From NCBI GenBank assembly GCA_947581755.1, contig CANPVN010000004.1:1-64000 (forward strand): a stretch of 64,000 bases of DNA, in the 5' to 3' direction. Within the stretch, counting starts at the first letter, position 1. Every line of letters begins with the position of its first letter. This DNA comes from an uncultured Clostridia bacterium (lineage in GTDB: Bacteria > Bacillota > Clostridia > Christensenellales > Pumilibacteraceae). Position numbers and translations under genes: made by a program. Below are positions 1 through 8,726 of this stretch, piece by piece. The notes under the pieces were generated by a model, which worked only from the letters and a program-made list of their open reading frames with translations, was not told the DNA's origin and searched no databases.

Positions 1-144
1 ACTAACAGGAGAATTAAAGATACCCGATAGTGTACAGTCGATAGGCAATTCTGCGTTCTATAATTGCAGCGGACTAACAGGAGAATTAAAGATACCCGAT
101 AGTGTACAGTCGATAGGCAATTCTGCGTTCTATAATTGCAGCGG
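1..144 (+). repeat. Perfect 72-bp tandem duplication inside the LRR gene
   Basis: Bases 1-72 and 73-144 are identical copies encoding one 24-residue leucine-rich repeat each; a diverged third unit starts at 145. The array may continue to the left beyond the window. Identical units at DNA level point to recent duplication and to possible length variation by recombination. Confidence 0.9.
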
Positions 145-916
145 ACTAATAAGTGTAACGATAGGAGAAAATGTACAGACGATAGGCGATGAGGCGTTCT
201 GTCAATGCAGCGGACTTGAAAACGTAACGATAGGTAACAATGTAACAAGTATAGGCTATGAGGCGTTCTATGGATGTAGCGGACTAACCGAAATAACAAT
301 TCCGAATAATGTAATTTCAATAGGCGAGTTTGCATTCTATAATTGCAGAGAAGCAAAGGAAATAAAGATATCTGAAAGTGTAACCTCGATAGGTTACGCC
401 GCATTCGGTGGCTGTAGCGCATTGCAAAGTATAACATTGCCTTTTGTCGGCGGCAGTAAAGATGCGACCGAGGCATCGTCGTCAACTTTATTTGGCTATA
501 TCTTTGGTAGAAATAGTTATGACGGAGGAGTTTTCACGGAGCAATATTACAATGCGCATTATTACATTCCGAAAAATTTAACAGCCGTAACAATAATTGG
601 CAGAAATATTATATACGGTGCGTTCTCTTATTGCATCGGACTTGAAAAAGTAACGATAGGAGAAAATGTGCAGACGATAGGCGACTTTGCGTTCTATGGA
701 TGCAGCGGACTAAAATTTGTATATTATAAAGGCACTTCAGATCAATGGGGGAAGATTTCGATCGCCGAATATAATTATTATTTATTTTCTGCTACACGAT
801 ATTATTTCAGCGAACAGGATCCATATCAAAATCACACGGCAAAAGATGGCGAACAATATTGGCACTACGGAAATGACGGCAAACCCGAAGTTTGGACAAA
901 AAAGGAGAATCAATAA
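2..916 (+). CDS. BspA-like leucine-rich-repeat surface protein, 3' part (5' end outside window)
   Basis: The frame is open from base 2 to a TAA at 914-916, so only the C-terminal part of the gene is present. It is made of 22-24-residue repeats with the pattern CSGL..(I/V)TIG..V..IG..AF..C, the BspA/TpLRR (LRR_5) type. Proteins of this family are usually surface-exposed or secreted adhesins or host-binding proteins. The first two units (bases 1-144) are identical at DNA level. The last repeat gives way to a YYKGTSDQWGK segment and a short polar tail, which is a common way for these proteins to end; no LPXTG motif or membrane segment follows. The stop overlaps the start of the DUF2971 gene by one base, suggesting co-transcription. 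Family assignment is firm; ligand and localisation are inference. Confidence 0.85.
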   Translation, partial: LTGELKIPDSVQSIGNSAFYNCSGLTGELKIPDSVQSIGNSAFYNCSGLISVTIGENVQTIGDEAFCQCSGLENVTIGNNVTSIGYEAFYGCSGLTEITIPNNVISIGEFAFYNCREAKEIKISESVTSIGYAAFGGCSALQSITLPFVGGSKDATEASSSTLFGYIFGRNSYDGGVFTEQYYNAHYYIPKNLTAVTIIGRNIIYGAFSYCIGLEKVTIGENVQTIGDFAFYGCSGLKFVYYKGTSDQWGKISIAEYNYYLFSATRYYFSEQDPYQNHTAKDGEQYWHYGNDGKPEVWTKKENQ

Positions 917-1869
917 TGGCTGACGATAAGAAGGAAACAACTGAAAGCGCTGGTAAAGAATCATTAGGCTGTTTTAATGATAGCGTATCGTTGGAAAAAT
1001 ACTTGAAGGAAAAAGGTGCAAATCATAGAAGTTATAAAATTTATGGAACAGAAAAAATATTAAGATCTGTATTTGTTGATAAACAACTATATCTTTCGGA
1101 CGGTTCTAATTGGAATGATACAGTTGATGGAAAGGAGTTTAGCGCAGAAGATGGCGAATATAAATATTATGCGCGTTGTTTTACATATTCTACTTCCGAG
1201 AATGTTGCTATGTGGATGTTATATGGCGGAATAACAGATAAAAAAGGCGTCATGGTAGATATGGGAGGGGCTAAAAATCTAAATCAAATTATAGAGAAAT
1301 GCACAAAAGTTGATCTTGGCGAATTCGATGGTAACCCTAAAAAATTTAAAAAATCAGTAACAATTAATAAAGATGATTTTGAGTTATATTTGATAGATAT
1401 AGTTTATTACGGAGAAGCTATTAGCAAAGATGAAAAAGATAACAAAGATAAAGTCTATTTAAAAAGGAGTTACGAGTCAGCGCCTAATGCGGAAAAAACT
1501 TGCATTGATGGTTTAAAACGAGCAATAAAGGACATTGGTTGGTCTTATGAAAACGAGTGCAGATTGATTTTAAAAGTAAAAAAGAAGTTATGCGAAGGTT
1601 GTTCGGTAGCAGAAATTAATTTTTCAAAAATTGATTTGGATAAAAAAATAACAGTCATAACATCTCCGAACTATGGAGAAGAATTGGAATTTAAGAAATC
1701 GTTAGAGAAAAATGTTTCATATAAGGAAAGTGTTCATAAGTCAAAAATAAGTTGGAACTTATGCAAAGGTTGTAAATATCTTCGATTTAACAAATATTGT
1801 AAAAAGAAATTAATTTACGGCTATAAAAAATCAAAAGATTATGCAAAAAAACAGCGTTTTGAAATATAA
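916..1869 (+). CDS. DUF2971 domain-containing protein
   Basis: A 317-residue protein. The ATG at 916 is chosen because AAAGGAG lies 8-9 bases upstream and the codon overlaps the stop of the LRR gene; an in-frame TTG at 892 has no ribosome binding site. The sequence shows the DUF2971 hallmarks: an early aromatic-rich part followed by MWMLYGG at about residue 100, then a GVMVDM strand and, near residue 215, GWSYENECRLIL, the W.YE.E.R signature of the family. Biochemical function of DUF2971 is not established; members are often found in accessory or defence-like regions. The C-terminal 50 residues are Lys/Cys-rich, with four cysteines in CKGCKYLRFNKYCKKK, possibly a small metal site. Base composition is AT-rich like the gene before it. 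Confidence 0.7.
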   Translation: MADDKKETTESAGKESLGCFNDSVSLEKYLKEKGANHRSYKIYGTEKILRSVFVDKQLYLSDGSNWNDTVDGKEFSAEDGEYKYYARCFTYSTSENVAMWMLYGGITDKKGVMVDMGGAKNLNQIIEKCTKVDLGEFDGNPKKFKKSVTINKDDFELYLIDIVYYGEAISKDEKDNKDKVYLKRSYESAPNAEKTCIDGLKRAIKDIGWSYENECRLILKVKKKLCEGCSVAEINFSKIDLDKKITVITSPNYGEELEFKKSLEKNVSYKESVHKSKISWNLCKGCKYLRFNKYCKKKLIYGYKKSKDYAKKQRFEI

Positions 1870-1895
1870 ACTGTTTTATAAAATCAATCACAAAC

Positions 1896-1928
1896 AACTC
1901 GCTTGGACTTTTTGGGTTCGGGCGAGTT
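1896..1928 (+). terminator. Possible hairpin after the DUF2971 gene
   Basis: AACTCGC (1896-1902) can pair with GCGAGTT (1922-1928) around a T-rich loop, 27 bases after the stop codon. No clean T run follows, so this is only a weak terminator candidate. Confidence 0.35.
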
Positions 1929-2075
1929 TATTAATTATGAATTTATTTATGTATGGACATCGGAGTGGCGCGTGTTTGTCTTTAAGATAGAAAAGCAATG
2001 CCGAATATATCAAGGCAAGCGCGCGTCATTATCTTATTTGCTTGAAATTAAACAAAGGAAATTTCGATTGAAATT

Positions 2076-2495
2076 TTAGATGATAGGATACAAAACTTCG
2101 ATGTCGAAGTTGATACCGAATAAAGACGCATATTCCCAATTTTGGATAACTTCCAAACATTCCACATAAGCGGTTTTCAAACCTTTGTTGTAGCTTTCCT
2201 CGATAGAGTGGATTTTGTCCAATCTACAGCAAATCTCGTGGATCATGCAAATGAGCAGATCGTCTGCAGACAAATTGGGATATAAAATAGGCTTTTTGCT
2301 TTTTGGAAGCTCGATATCGTAATTTGAAGCGTCTTCCCAAGAAGAGAGCATATTGAGGCAAGCCCTGTATGCCACGGCTTGTCCCTTGTTAAATAAGTTG
2401 TTGTTGAACTTAGACTCGGATAAAGATTCGAGACGATTATTAATTATATCGATTAAATAAATTACAGTTGAAGTATCATTTGAAAAATTTAGCAT
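2076..2495 (-). CDS. Hypothetical protein with internal duplication, 139 aa
   Basis: An AAGGAG motif (2505-2510, read on the minus strand) sits 9 bases before the ATG, supporting this as a real gene. I do not recognise the family. The protein consists of two similar halves: NKGQAVAYRACLNMLSSWED in the first and NKGLKTAYVECLEVIQNWEY in the second, each followed by a short I(D/N)(I/F)..E-like end. It looks helical, acidic and soluble, with no signal peptide or membrane segment. It stands alone on the minus strand between two plus-strand genes and the MATE exporter. Confidence 0.6.
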   Translation of the reverse strand: MLNFSNDTSTVIYLIDIINNRLESLSESKFNNNLFNKGQAVAYRACLNMLSSWEDASNYDIELPKSKKPILYPNLSADDLLICMIHEICCRLDKIHSIEESYNKGLKTAYVECLEVIQNWEYASLFGINFDIEVLYPII

Positions 2496-2926
2496 TACAA
2501 CATTCTCCTTATTAAAAATATTTCGTAACTTCTTTTGTATAACGGAACAAATAAACTCCGGTGTCTATATATATAGACAAAAAAAGAGAATGGTTTTTGA
2601 TACGGTTTCTTAATATGAGTTGATTTATGCCTTGCAAAATATTGCAAATATAAAATAAAAATGTTTATTTAGAAAATATTAAGCACTAATCAGATTAAAT
2701 ATAACAGTTGTTCGGATGAGAGAAATTACCTCTCTGTGTATTTTACCAAGTGCGCTTGAGACGATTAATTTTATCTTAATTATCTCATCAAAAACCCTTT
2801 TTTATGTGATCGCGGGGATTATTGATCTGCCCTTATTTTCTTATTCGTAATTTCTTCGCTCGTGGAAAAAAACCTTTGAGTCAAGAATCAAGTATATCGC
2901 TAACATGTCATGGGGCTGCGCACCGA
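2496..2926. other. 430-bp AT-rich intergenic region with a palindrome
   Basis: I see no convincing gene here. A 16-base palindrome, GTCTATATATATAGAC (2563-2578), lies upstream of the 139-aa minus-strand gene and could be an operator or part of its promoter. The rest is AT-rich; a 44-codon frame from about 2716 has no ribosome binding site. Confidence 0.5.
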
Positions 2927-4291
2927 CTAATTGTCTTTGACGAGGAAATATTTTTTTCTGTTTGAGATGAGGCAAATGGCGGTTAAAGTTGCCGCCATGA
3001 TTTCCGCTATGACAATAGAGAACCATATTCCGTCGAGTTCGAGGAAGAGGGGGAGGATCATGACTGCCGCGATTTGAAAGACGAGTGTTCGCAGAAAGGA
3101 GATGAGGGCGGAAATAAGTCCGTTGTTCAGCGCGGTGAAGAAGGAAGAACCGTTTATTGCTATTCCCGAAAACATAAACGAGAAGGCGAAAATGCGGAAA
3201 CCTCGGGTAGTCATTTTGCACAGTTCGGCGTCGTAGCCCACGAACAGGCGTGACAGCGGCGACGAAAGTCCGAAAGCGAGCGCTACCATGATAACGGAAG
3301 TAATTGTTATGAAAACGAGGCTCTTTTTAAGGAGACCTTTTAATTCTTTTTTATTTCCCGCGCCGTAATTGAAGCCTATAATGGGAGCGCTGCCTATCGA
3401 GAAGCCTATGAACATCGAGATGAAGATAAAACTTACATACATCATAACGCCGTATGCGGCGACTCCGTTGGGACCTGCATATTTCAGGAGTTGCGCATTA
3501 TACAGAATACTTACAACCGACATCGAAATGTTCGAGAGCAGTTCCGACGAGCCGTTTGCGCAAGTTTTGAGCAACGCTTTGAAATCGAAATCGGGCTTTT
3601 TAAGTCTCAAAAGACTCGTGTTGGGACATAAGAAATATATCAAGGGCACGCCTCCGCCTATAAGTTGGCTTATGCCTGTAGCCGCGGCTGCGCCAAGGAC
3701 GCCCCACTTGAACAATCCCACGAACAGCGCGTCGAGAATCATATTCGCCACGCCCGCCGCAACGGTGACGAAAAGCCCGAAGTGCGGTTTGTTGGCGGTG
3801 GGACAAAAACTTTGGAACTCGAATTGCAAAGTATATGCGGGGAGCGCGATAAGCACCGTTCTTGCATATAATACACAGTAGTCGAGCGTCTGTTCGTTTA
3901 GTTTGTTTTCGGTATCGAGCAGTTCGGCAATGGGACGGATAAAAATTATTCCGAGAGCCGCTATCGCCGCGCTCAACACCAATGAGGCGCAGACAAGAAA
4001 GGAAAATATCCCGTTGGCTTTTTCGTTGTTTCCCTGTCCCAAAGTTTTGGCAAGCAAAGCACTTCCGCCTGTACCTATCATCATTCCCACCGAGCCCAAT
4101 ATCATGATAACGGGCATTATGAAATTTACCGCGGTAAAAGCCTCGCCGCCTGCGAAATTCGAAACAAAGAAGCCGTCTACCACGCCGTATATCGAGGTGA
4201 ACACCATCATTATGACAGAGGGCAAGGTATAAAGCAGTAATTTTTTGTATGTGAAATTGTCGGAAATTTTTATTTTCATAGCGTTGAACAT
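2927..4291 (-). CDS. MATE family multidrug/sodium efflux transporter
   Basis: A 454-residue integral membrane protein with about 12 hydrophobic helices in two similar halves, the usual MATE length. Typical features are the early LPSVIMMVFTSIYGVVDGFF helix, the GGSALLAK loop near residue 78, and GFNYGAGNKKELKG near residue 310, the G.NYGA motif that begins the second half. Family members export cationic compounds or metabolites using Na+ or H+. The start at 4291 follows a consensus promoter by roughly 27 bases, but no Shine-Dalgarno is visible before it or before an alternative ATG at 4279, so the leader is very short and translation initiation may be inefficient. Monocistronic, divergent from nrdG. 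Substrate unknown. Confidence 0.92.
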   Translation of the reverse strand: MFNAMKIKISDNFTYKKLLLYTLPSVIMMVFTSIYGVVDGFFVSNFAGGEAFTAVNFIMPVIMILGSVGMMIGTGGSALLAKTLGQGNNEKANGIFSFLVCASLVLSAAIAALGIIFIRPIAELLDTENKLNEQTLDYCVLYARTVLIALPAYTLQFEFQSFCPTANKPHFGLFVTVAAGVANMILDALFVGLFKWGVLGAAAATGISQLIGGGVPLIYFLCPNTSLLRLKKPDFDFKALLKTCANGSSELLSNISMSVVSILYNAQLLKYAGPNGVAAYGVMMYVSFIFISMFIGFSIGSAPIIGFNYGAGNKKELKGLLKKSLVFITITSVIMVALAFGLSSPLSRLFVGYDAELCKMTTRGFRIFAFSFMFSGIAINGSSFFTALNNGLISALISFLRTLVFQIAAVMILPLFLELDGIWFSIVIAEIMAATLTAICLISNRKKYFLVKDN

Positions 4292-4317
4292 AACAAAACC
4301 ATTGATTGGCTGTCGGG

Positions 4318-4346
4318 ATTATAACCGATTGTTTTGGAATTGTCAA
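4318..4346 (-). promoter_or_regulatory. Consensus sigma-A promoter for the MATE gene
   Basis: On the minus strand TTGACA (4341-4346), a 17-base spacer and TATAAT (4318-4323) match the consensus perfectly. The start codon is only about 27 bases from the -10 box. Confidence 0.8.
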
Positions 4347-4482
4347 CTATAAAGTTAAATACCAATAATATTGCGGAAAAAAGAATGTGAAAAGGCTCGC
4401 CTTGCTTATCGCGCCGAAGTGTAACAAAAAATTTGATAAAATTTTTATTCCCAAAACGGCACAATTTTCCTTGTTTTGCAAA

Positions 4483-4511
4483 TTGACTTTCCGCTTTTAA
4501 TCTGCTATCTT
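4483..4511 (+). promoter_or_regulatory. Promoter of nrdG
   Basis: TTGACT (4483-4488), 17-base spacer, TATCTT (4506-4511), immediately upstream of the AGGAG of nrdG at 4518-4522. The closeness of the -10 to the ribosome binding site implies a very short leader. Confidence 0.5.
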
Positions 4512-4530
4512 GTTTATAGGAGTAAGCAAT

Positions 4531-5211
4531 ATGTTTATAAGCGGTATTCAAAAATTGTCATTGTTGGATTATCCCGAAAAGGTAGGGTGCACGCTTTTTA
4601 CCTCGGGATGTAATTTCAGGTGTCCCTTTTGTCATAATTCTTCGCTCGTACTCAATACCGCGGAACACATACCGACAGACGAGATCTTCGCTTTTCTATA
4701 TAAAAGGAAGGGGATGTTGGACGCGGTAACCGTCTCGGGCGGAGAGCCTCTCATGCAAAACGGTATAGAGGACTTTATAAAGGATATAAAGGCATTGGGC
4801 TATATGGTTAAACTCGATACCAACGGCACAAATCCGACCAAACTCGAAAAATTGATAGACGACGGAGTTTTGGATTATGTCGCTATGGATCTCAAAAATC
4901 GCCCCGAAAAATATTCGCTTACCGCGGGAGTCGATGTGAACTTGGAAGATATCGCAAAGAGCGTCGCCGTCCTTAAAAGCGGTAAGGTCGAAAGCGAATT
5001 CAGAACGACTGTAGTCAAAGAATTTCACGCCGTAGGAGATATTGCCGCATTGGCTGCCTTTTACAGACCGCATAAATACTTTTTGCAGTGTTTCAAGGAC
5101 TCGGGCGAATTGCTGTGCGACGGTTTGTCCGCTTGTTCAGAGGAGGAAATGCTCTCTTTCGAGCAGGAAGCGAAACCTTTTTGCGGAACAGTCTCGTTGC
5201 GAGGGATTTAA
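4531..5211 (+). CDS. nrdG: Anaerobic ribonucleotide reductase activating protein (radical SAM)
   Basis: A 226-residue radical SAM enzyme that binds a [4Fe-4S] cluster and S-adenosylmethionine to install the glycyl radical on NrdD. The cluster ligands are in CNFRCPFC (C27, C31, C34), and VSGGEPL near residue 70 is the SAM-contacting GGE motif. The start at ATG 4531 is preferred over an in-frame TTG at 4510 because AGGAG at 4518-4522 is correctly spaced only for the ATG. At 226 residues it is longer than the E. coli enzyme (about 154) and resembles the longer TIGR02495-type activases. The radical SAM call alone could fit another glycyl-radical activase; the nrdD gene about 110 bases downstream makes NrdG the best reading. 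Confidence 0.9.
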   Translation: MFISGIQKLSLLDYPEKVGCTLFTSGCNFRCPFCHNSSLVLNTAEHIPTDEIFAFLYKRKGMLDAVTVSGGEPLMQNGIEDFIKDIKALGYMVKLDTNGTNPTKLEKLIDDGVLDYVAMDLKNRPEKYSLTAGVDVNLEDIAKSVAVLKSGKVESEFRTTVVKEFHAVGDIAALAAFYRPHKYFLQCFKDSGELLCDGLSACSEEEMLSFEQEAKPFCGTVSLRGI

Positions 5212-5262
5212 CTATATCTTGTGGCATTAAAATAATTTCACACAATATATAGCGTTTTTTGC

Positions 5263-5289
5263 TTGACAAAAGGAAAAATTAGTTATACA
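5263..5289 (+). promoter_or_regulatory. Candidate promoter of nrdD
   Basis: TTGACA (5263-5268) and TATACA (5284-5289) are separated by 15 bases, shorter than the optimum, between nrdG and nrdD. It would allow nrdD-trxB to be transcribed apart from nrdG. Confidence 0.4.
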
Positions 5290-5324
5290 CTTATAGCACT
5301 TACGATTTTTATTGGAGGACGCAC

Positions 5325-7703
5325 ATGTATCAGGTAATAAAAAGAGACGGAAAAATAGTGGAATTTGATATTTCCAAAATAAGCGAGGCTATCACGAAGG
5401 CGTTTATTGCGCAGAACAGACAGTATCATTCTTCGGTAATAGATTTGATGGCGCTCAAGGTTACCGCGGATTTCGAGCCTAAGATAAAGGACGGCAAGAT
5501 CGCGGTCGAGGACATACAGGACAGCGTCGAAACCGTACTCGAGCAATCGGGATATTCCGACGTAGCCAAGGCGTATATACTTTACAGAAAGAACCGAGAA
5601 AAGATAAGGAACATGAAGTCCACTATTTTGGACTATAAAGAAATAGTGGACAGTTATGTAAAGGTTACGGATTGGAGAGTAAAAGAAAATTCCACCGTTA
5701 CGTATTCGGTGGGCGGACTTATACTAAGCAACAGCGGAGCAATAACGGCTAACTATTGGTTAAGCGAGATATATGACGAAGAGATAGCCAACGCGCACAG
5801 AAATGCAGATATTCACATACATGATCTTTCGATGCTTACGGGATATTGCGCGGGATGGTCGTTGAAGCAACTCATTCAGCAAGGTTTGGGCGGAATACCC
5901 GGAAAAATAACTTCGTCGCCCGCAAGTCACTTGGCAACGTTGTGCAATCAGATGGTAAACTTCCTCGGAATAATGCAGAACGAGTGGGCGGGAGCGCAGG
6001 CGTTCTCGTCGTTTGATACTTATCTTGCGCCCTTTGTAAAGGTGGACAATCTTTCCTACAAAGAAGTCAAAAAATGCATCGAGTCCTTTATTTTCGGAGT
6101 CAACACTCCCAGCAGATGGGGAACGCAAGCGCCCTTTACCAACATAACGTTGGATTGGAACGTACCCAACGACCTTGCCGAACTTCCCGCTATAGTGGGC
6201 GGAAAGGAGATGGACTTCAAATACAAGGACTGCAAGAAAGAGATGGATATGGTAAACAAGGCGTTTATCGAGATAATGATTGAAGGCGACGCCAACGGCA
6301 GAGGTTTTCAATATCCCATCCCCACATATTCGATAACCCGAGACTTTGATTGGAGCGACACCGAGAACAACAGACTTTTGTTTGAAATGACCGCAAAATA
6401 CGGCACGCCTTATTTCTCGAACTATATCAACAGCGATATGGAGCCCAGCGACGTCCGCAGTATGTGTTGCAGATTGAGACTCGACCTTCGCGAACTTCGC
6501 AAAAAGAGCGGCGGATTTTTCGGAAGCGGAGAGTCCACGGGTTCGATAGGCGTCGTCACGATAAACATGCCCAGAATAGCATATTTGTCGGAGAACGAGG
6601 CTGAATTCTTTACTCGTCTCGACAAACTCATGGATATTTCTGCGCGTTCGTTGAATGTAAAGAGAAAGATAGTAACCAAACTTCTTAACGAAGGTCTCTA
6701 TCCTTATACGAGGCATTATCTCGGTTCCTTCGACAATCATTTCTCTACGATAGGTCTTGTGGGAATGAACGAAGCGGGACTTAACGCAAAGTGGCTTAGA
6801 AAGGATATGACTCATAAAGAGACTCAGGAGTTCACAAAGAAAGTACTCAATCACATGAGAGAAAGACTTTCGGATTATCAGGAAAAGTACGGAGACCTTT
6901 ACAATCTCGAAGCGACTCCCGCAGAGTCCACGACTTACAGACTTGCAAAGCACGACGTAGAGCGTTATCCCGACATCATCACCGCGGCAAAGGACGGCGG
7001 CACTCCTTATTATACCAACTCGTCGCACCTTCCCGTAGGTTTCTCGGATGATATTTTCGCGGCGTTGGATATTCAGGACGAACTTCAGACGCTTTATACT
7101 TCGGGAACGGTATTCCACGCCTTCCTCGGTGAAAAACTTCCCGATTGGAAAGCCGCCGCAAATCTCGTGCGTAAGATCGCAGAAAATTACAAATTGCCTT
7201 ATTATACGCTTTCTCCGACTTATTCGGTTTGCCAAAATCACGGATACATCACAGGAGAGCAGTACAAATGCCAGAAATGCGGAGAAAATACCGAAGTTTA
7301 CAGCAGAATAACGGGCTATTATCGTCCCGTACAGAATTGGAACGACGGCAAGACTCAGGAGTTCAAGGATCGAAAGGTTTACGATATTCCCAAGAGCATG
7401 GAGCATGCGGACAATCATTTGTGGGGAAAGACCTGCGAATATCGTCCCGAGCAGAACTTAACGATGGATATGCCCAATAACGGCATAAGATTGTTTACCA
7501 CCAGAACTTGTCCCAATTGCGCAATGGCGAAGAAATATCTCAACAAGGCGGGAGTCGATTTCATAGAAATCTATGCCGAGGATAATCCCGAACTTTGCTT
7601 GGAATTGGGCATAAAGCAAGCGCCCGTTCTCGTAGTCGAAAAGGACGGCGGATTCGAAAAGATAAACAATGTTTCGAATATCAGAAAATTCATAGGACAA
7701 TAA
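5325..7703 (+). CDS. nrdD: Anaerobic ribonucleoside-triphosphate reductase with fused glutaredoxin-like domain
   Basis: A 792-residue class III ribonucleotide reductase. Residues 1-90 form an ATP-cone (MYQVIKRDGKIVEFD start), followed by the ten-stranded catalytic barrel. SMCCRL places a cysteine pair at C381/C382, likely including the thiyl-radical cysteine. A zinc site near the end uses C636, C649 and C652, and RITGYYRP carries the glycyl radical at G664. After the usual NrdD end comes an extra redoxin domain (about residues 718-792) beginning IRLFTTRTCPNC, with a CPNC pair at C729/C732 and the cis-proline in APVLVV. GGAGG precedes the ATG. The next gene is a thioredoxin reductase one base downstream, suggesting a protein-thiol electron source rather than formate, as described for NrdD2-type enzymes. 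The subclass is inferred. Confidence 0.95.
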   Translation: MYQVIKRDGKIVEFDISKISEAITKAFIAQNRQYHSSVIDLMALKVTADFEPKIKDGKIAVEDIQDSVETVLEQSGYSDVAKAYILYRKNREKIRNMKSTILDYKEIVDSYVKVTDWRVKENSTVTYSVGGLILSNSGAITANYWLSEIYDEEIANAHRNADIHIHDLSMLTGYCAGWSLKQLIQQGLGGIPGKITSSPASHLATLCNQMVNFLGIMQNEWAGAQAFSSFDTYLAPFVKVDNLSYKEVKKCIESFIFGVNTPSRWGTQAPFTNITLDWNVPNDLAELPAIVGGKEMDFKYKDCKKEMDMVNKAFIEIMIEGDANGRGFQYPIPTYSITRDFDWSDTENNRLLFEMTAKYGTPYFSNYINSDMEPSDVRSMCCRLRLDLRELRKKSGGFFGSGESTGSIGVVTINMPRIAYLSENEAEFFTRLDKLMDISARSLNVKRKIVTKLLNEGLYPYTRHYLGSFDNHFSTIGLVGMNEAGLNAKWLRKDMTHKETQEFTKKVLNHMRERLSDYQEKYGDLYNLEATPAESTTYRLAKHDVERYPDIITAAKDGGTPYYTNSSHLPVGFSDDIFAALDIQDELQTLYTSGTVFHAFLGEKLPDWKAAANLVRKIAENYKLPYYTLSPTYSVCQNHGYITGEQYKCQKCGENTEVYSRITGYYRPVQNWNDGKTQEFKDRKVYDIPKSMEHADNHLWGKTCEYRPEQNLTMDMPNNGIRLFTTRTCPNCAMAKKYLNKAGVDFIEIYAEDNPELCLELGIKQAPVLVVEKDGGFEKINNVSNIRKFIGQ

Positions 7704-7704
7704 G

Positions 7705-8613
7705 ATGACAGAATACGACGTAGCCGTTATCGGAGCAGGCATGGCGGGACTTACCGCGGCGCTCAACATAAAAAGACTCGGAAAGAGCGTAATAGTTCTC
7801 GAATACGAGACTTTCGGCGGACAAATAACGCATTCTCCGCTTGTCGAAAATTACCCCTGTGTGACAGCCGCTTCGGGTAGTGAACTTACTTCGACGCTGT
7901 TCGATCAGGCGGAGCAACTCGGCGCGGAGTTCGAGTCGGACAAAGTCGTCAAAATCATTCCCGACAACGCCGCTTTCGACGTCGTCTGCGAATCGGGAAG
8001 TTATCGCGCAAAAGCGGTAATTTTGGCGACGGGAGCAAAACCTCGCATGTTGGGACTCGAAAGGGAAGAGGAACTTACGGGAGAAGGCGTGTCTTATTGC
8101 TCTCTTTGCGACGGCGCTTTTTATAAGAATTGCCCGATAGCCGTAGTCGGCGGAGGAAATTCCGCTCTCGGCGAGGCTCTCAATCTTGCGTCCACGGCAA
8201 GTAAAGTCTATCTTATTCATCGCGGCAAAGAGTTCCGCGGCGAGAAAATAAAGGCGGATAAACTGAAAAGTTTACCCAACGTCGAAATTCTTATGGAGAC
8301 AAAAGTTACCGAACTTATCGGAGAGGATTGCCTTAAAGGTATCAAAATCTCTTCACCCGACGGAGAACGCATAATTTCTCTCGACGCGCTGTTTGTTTCG
8401 GTGGGACACGAACCTTGCAATTCGGCATTTGCCGATGTTGTCGGACTCGACGACAAAGGTTACATCATCGCGGGAGAGGATTGCCTGACTACTCGAAAAG
8501 GAATATTTGCGGCAGGCGATTGCCGTACCAAAAAAATAAGACAATTGACTACCGCGGCGGCAGACGGCTCTGTTTCGGCCGAAGCGGCCTGCGCCTACAT
8601 CGACAACATGTAA
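7705..8613 (+). CDS. trxB: Thioredoxin reductase-like flavoprotein
   Basis: A 302-residue two-nucleotide-binding flavoprotein of normal TrxB length. GAGMAGL at the N-terminus binds FAD, CSLC (C132/C135) is the redox-active disulfide followed by DGAFY, GGGNSALG is the second Rossmann motif, and AAGDCRTK closes the FAD site. The ATG starts one base after the nrdD stop with AGGA upstream, so the two are translated together and the likely substrate is the redoxin domain fused to NrdD. Odd point: the usual NADPH 2'-phosphate motif HRRxxFR reads HRGKEFRGEK here, so one arginine is missing. NADH or another donor is possible; activity should not be assumed to be NADPH-specific. A strong bidirectional terminator follows. 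Confidence 0.88.
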   Translation: MTEYDVAVIGAGMAGLTAALNIKRLGKSVIVLEYETFGGQITHSPLVENYPCVTAASGSELTSTLFDQAEQLGAEFESDKVVKIIPDNAAFDVVCESGSYRAKAVILATGAKPRMLGLEREEELTGEGVSYCSLCDGAFYKNCPIAVVGGGNSALGEALNLASTASKVYLIHRGKEFRGEKIKADKLKSLPNVEILMETKVTELIGEDCLKGIKISSPDGERIISLDALFVSVGHEPCNSAFADVVGLDDKGYIIAGEDCLTTRKGIFAAGDCRTKKIRQLTTAAADGSVSAEAACAYIDNM

Positions 8614-8670
8614 ATATGTAAAATTATAGATACAAAACCGCTTTTGTTGGGAGATACAACAAAATACAAA

Positions 8671-8710
8671 AAAAGACCTTGTTATGATAGTTGACATAAC
8701 AAGGTCTTTT
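8671..8710. terminator. Bidirectional intrinsic terminator
   Basis: A perfect 16-bp stem, 8671-8686 with 8695-8710, and an 8-base loop, flanked by A's on the left and T's on the right. It lies between converging trxB and the CitG-like gene and should serve both. Confidence 0.9.
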
Positions 8711-8726
8711 GATATTACTTTATGTG

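Noticed and set aside
2716..2850. Short open frame of about 44 codons in the 2.5-2.9 kb gap
   Set aside because: No ribosome binding site and no recognisable sequence.
5760..7418. 552-codon antisense frame opposite nrdD (and similar ones opposite hutU and hutH)
   Set aside because: The plus-strand genes are unambiguous; antisense openness follows from their codon usage.
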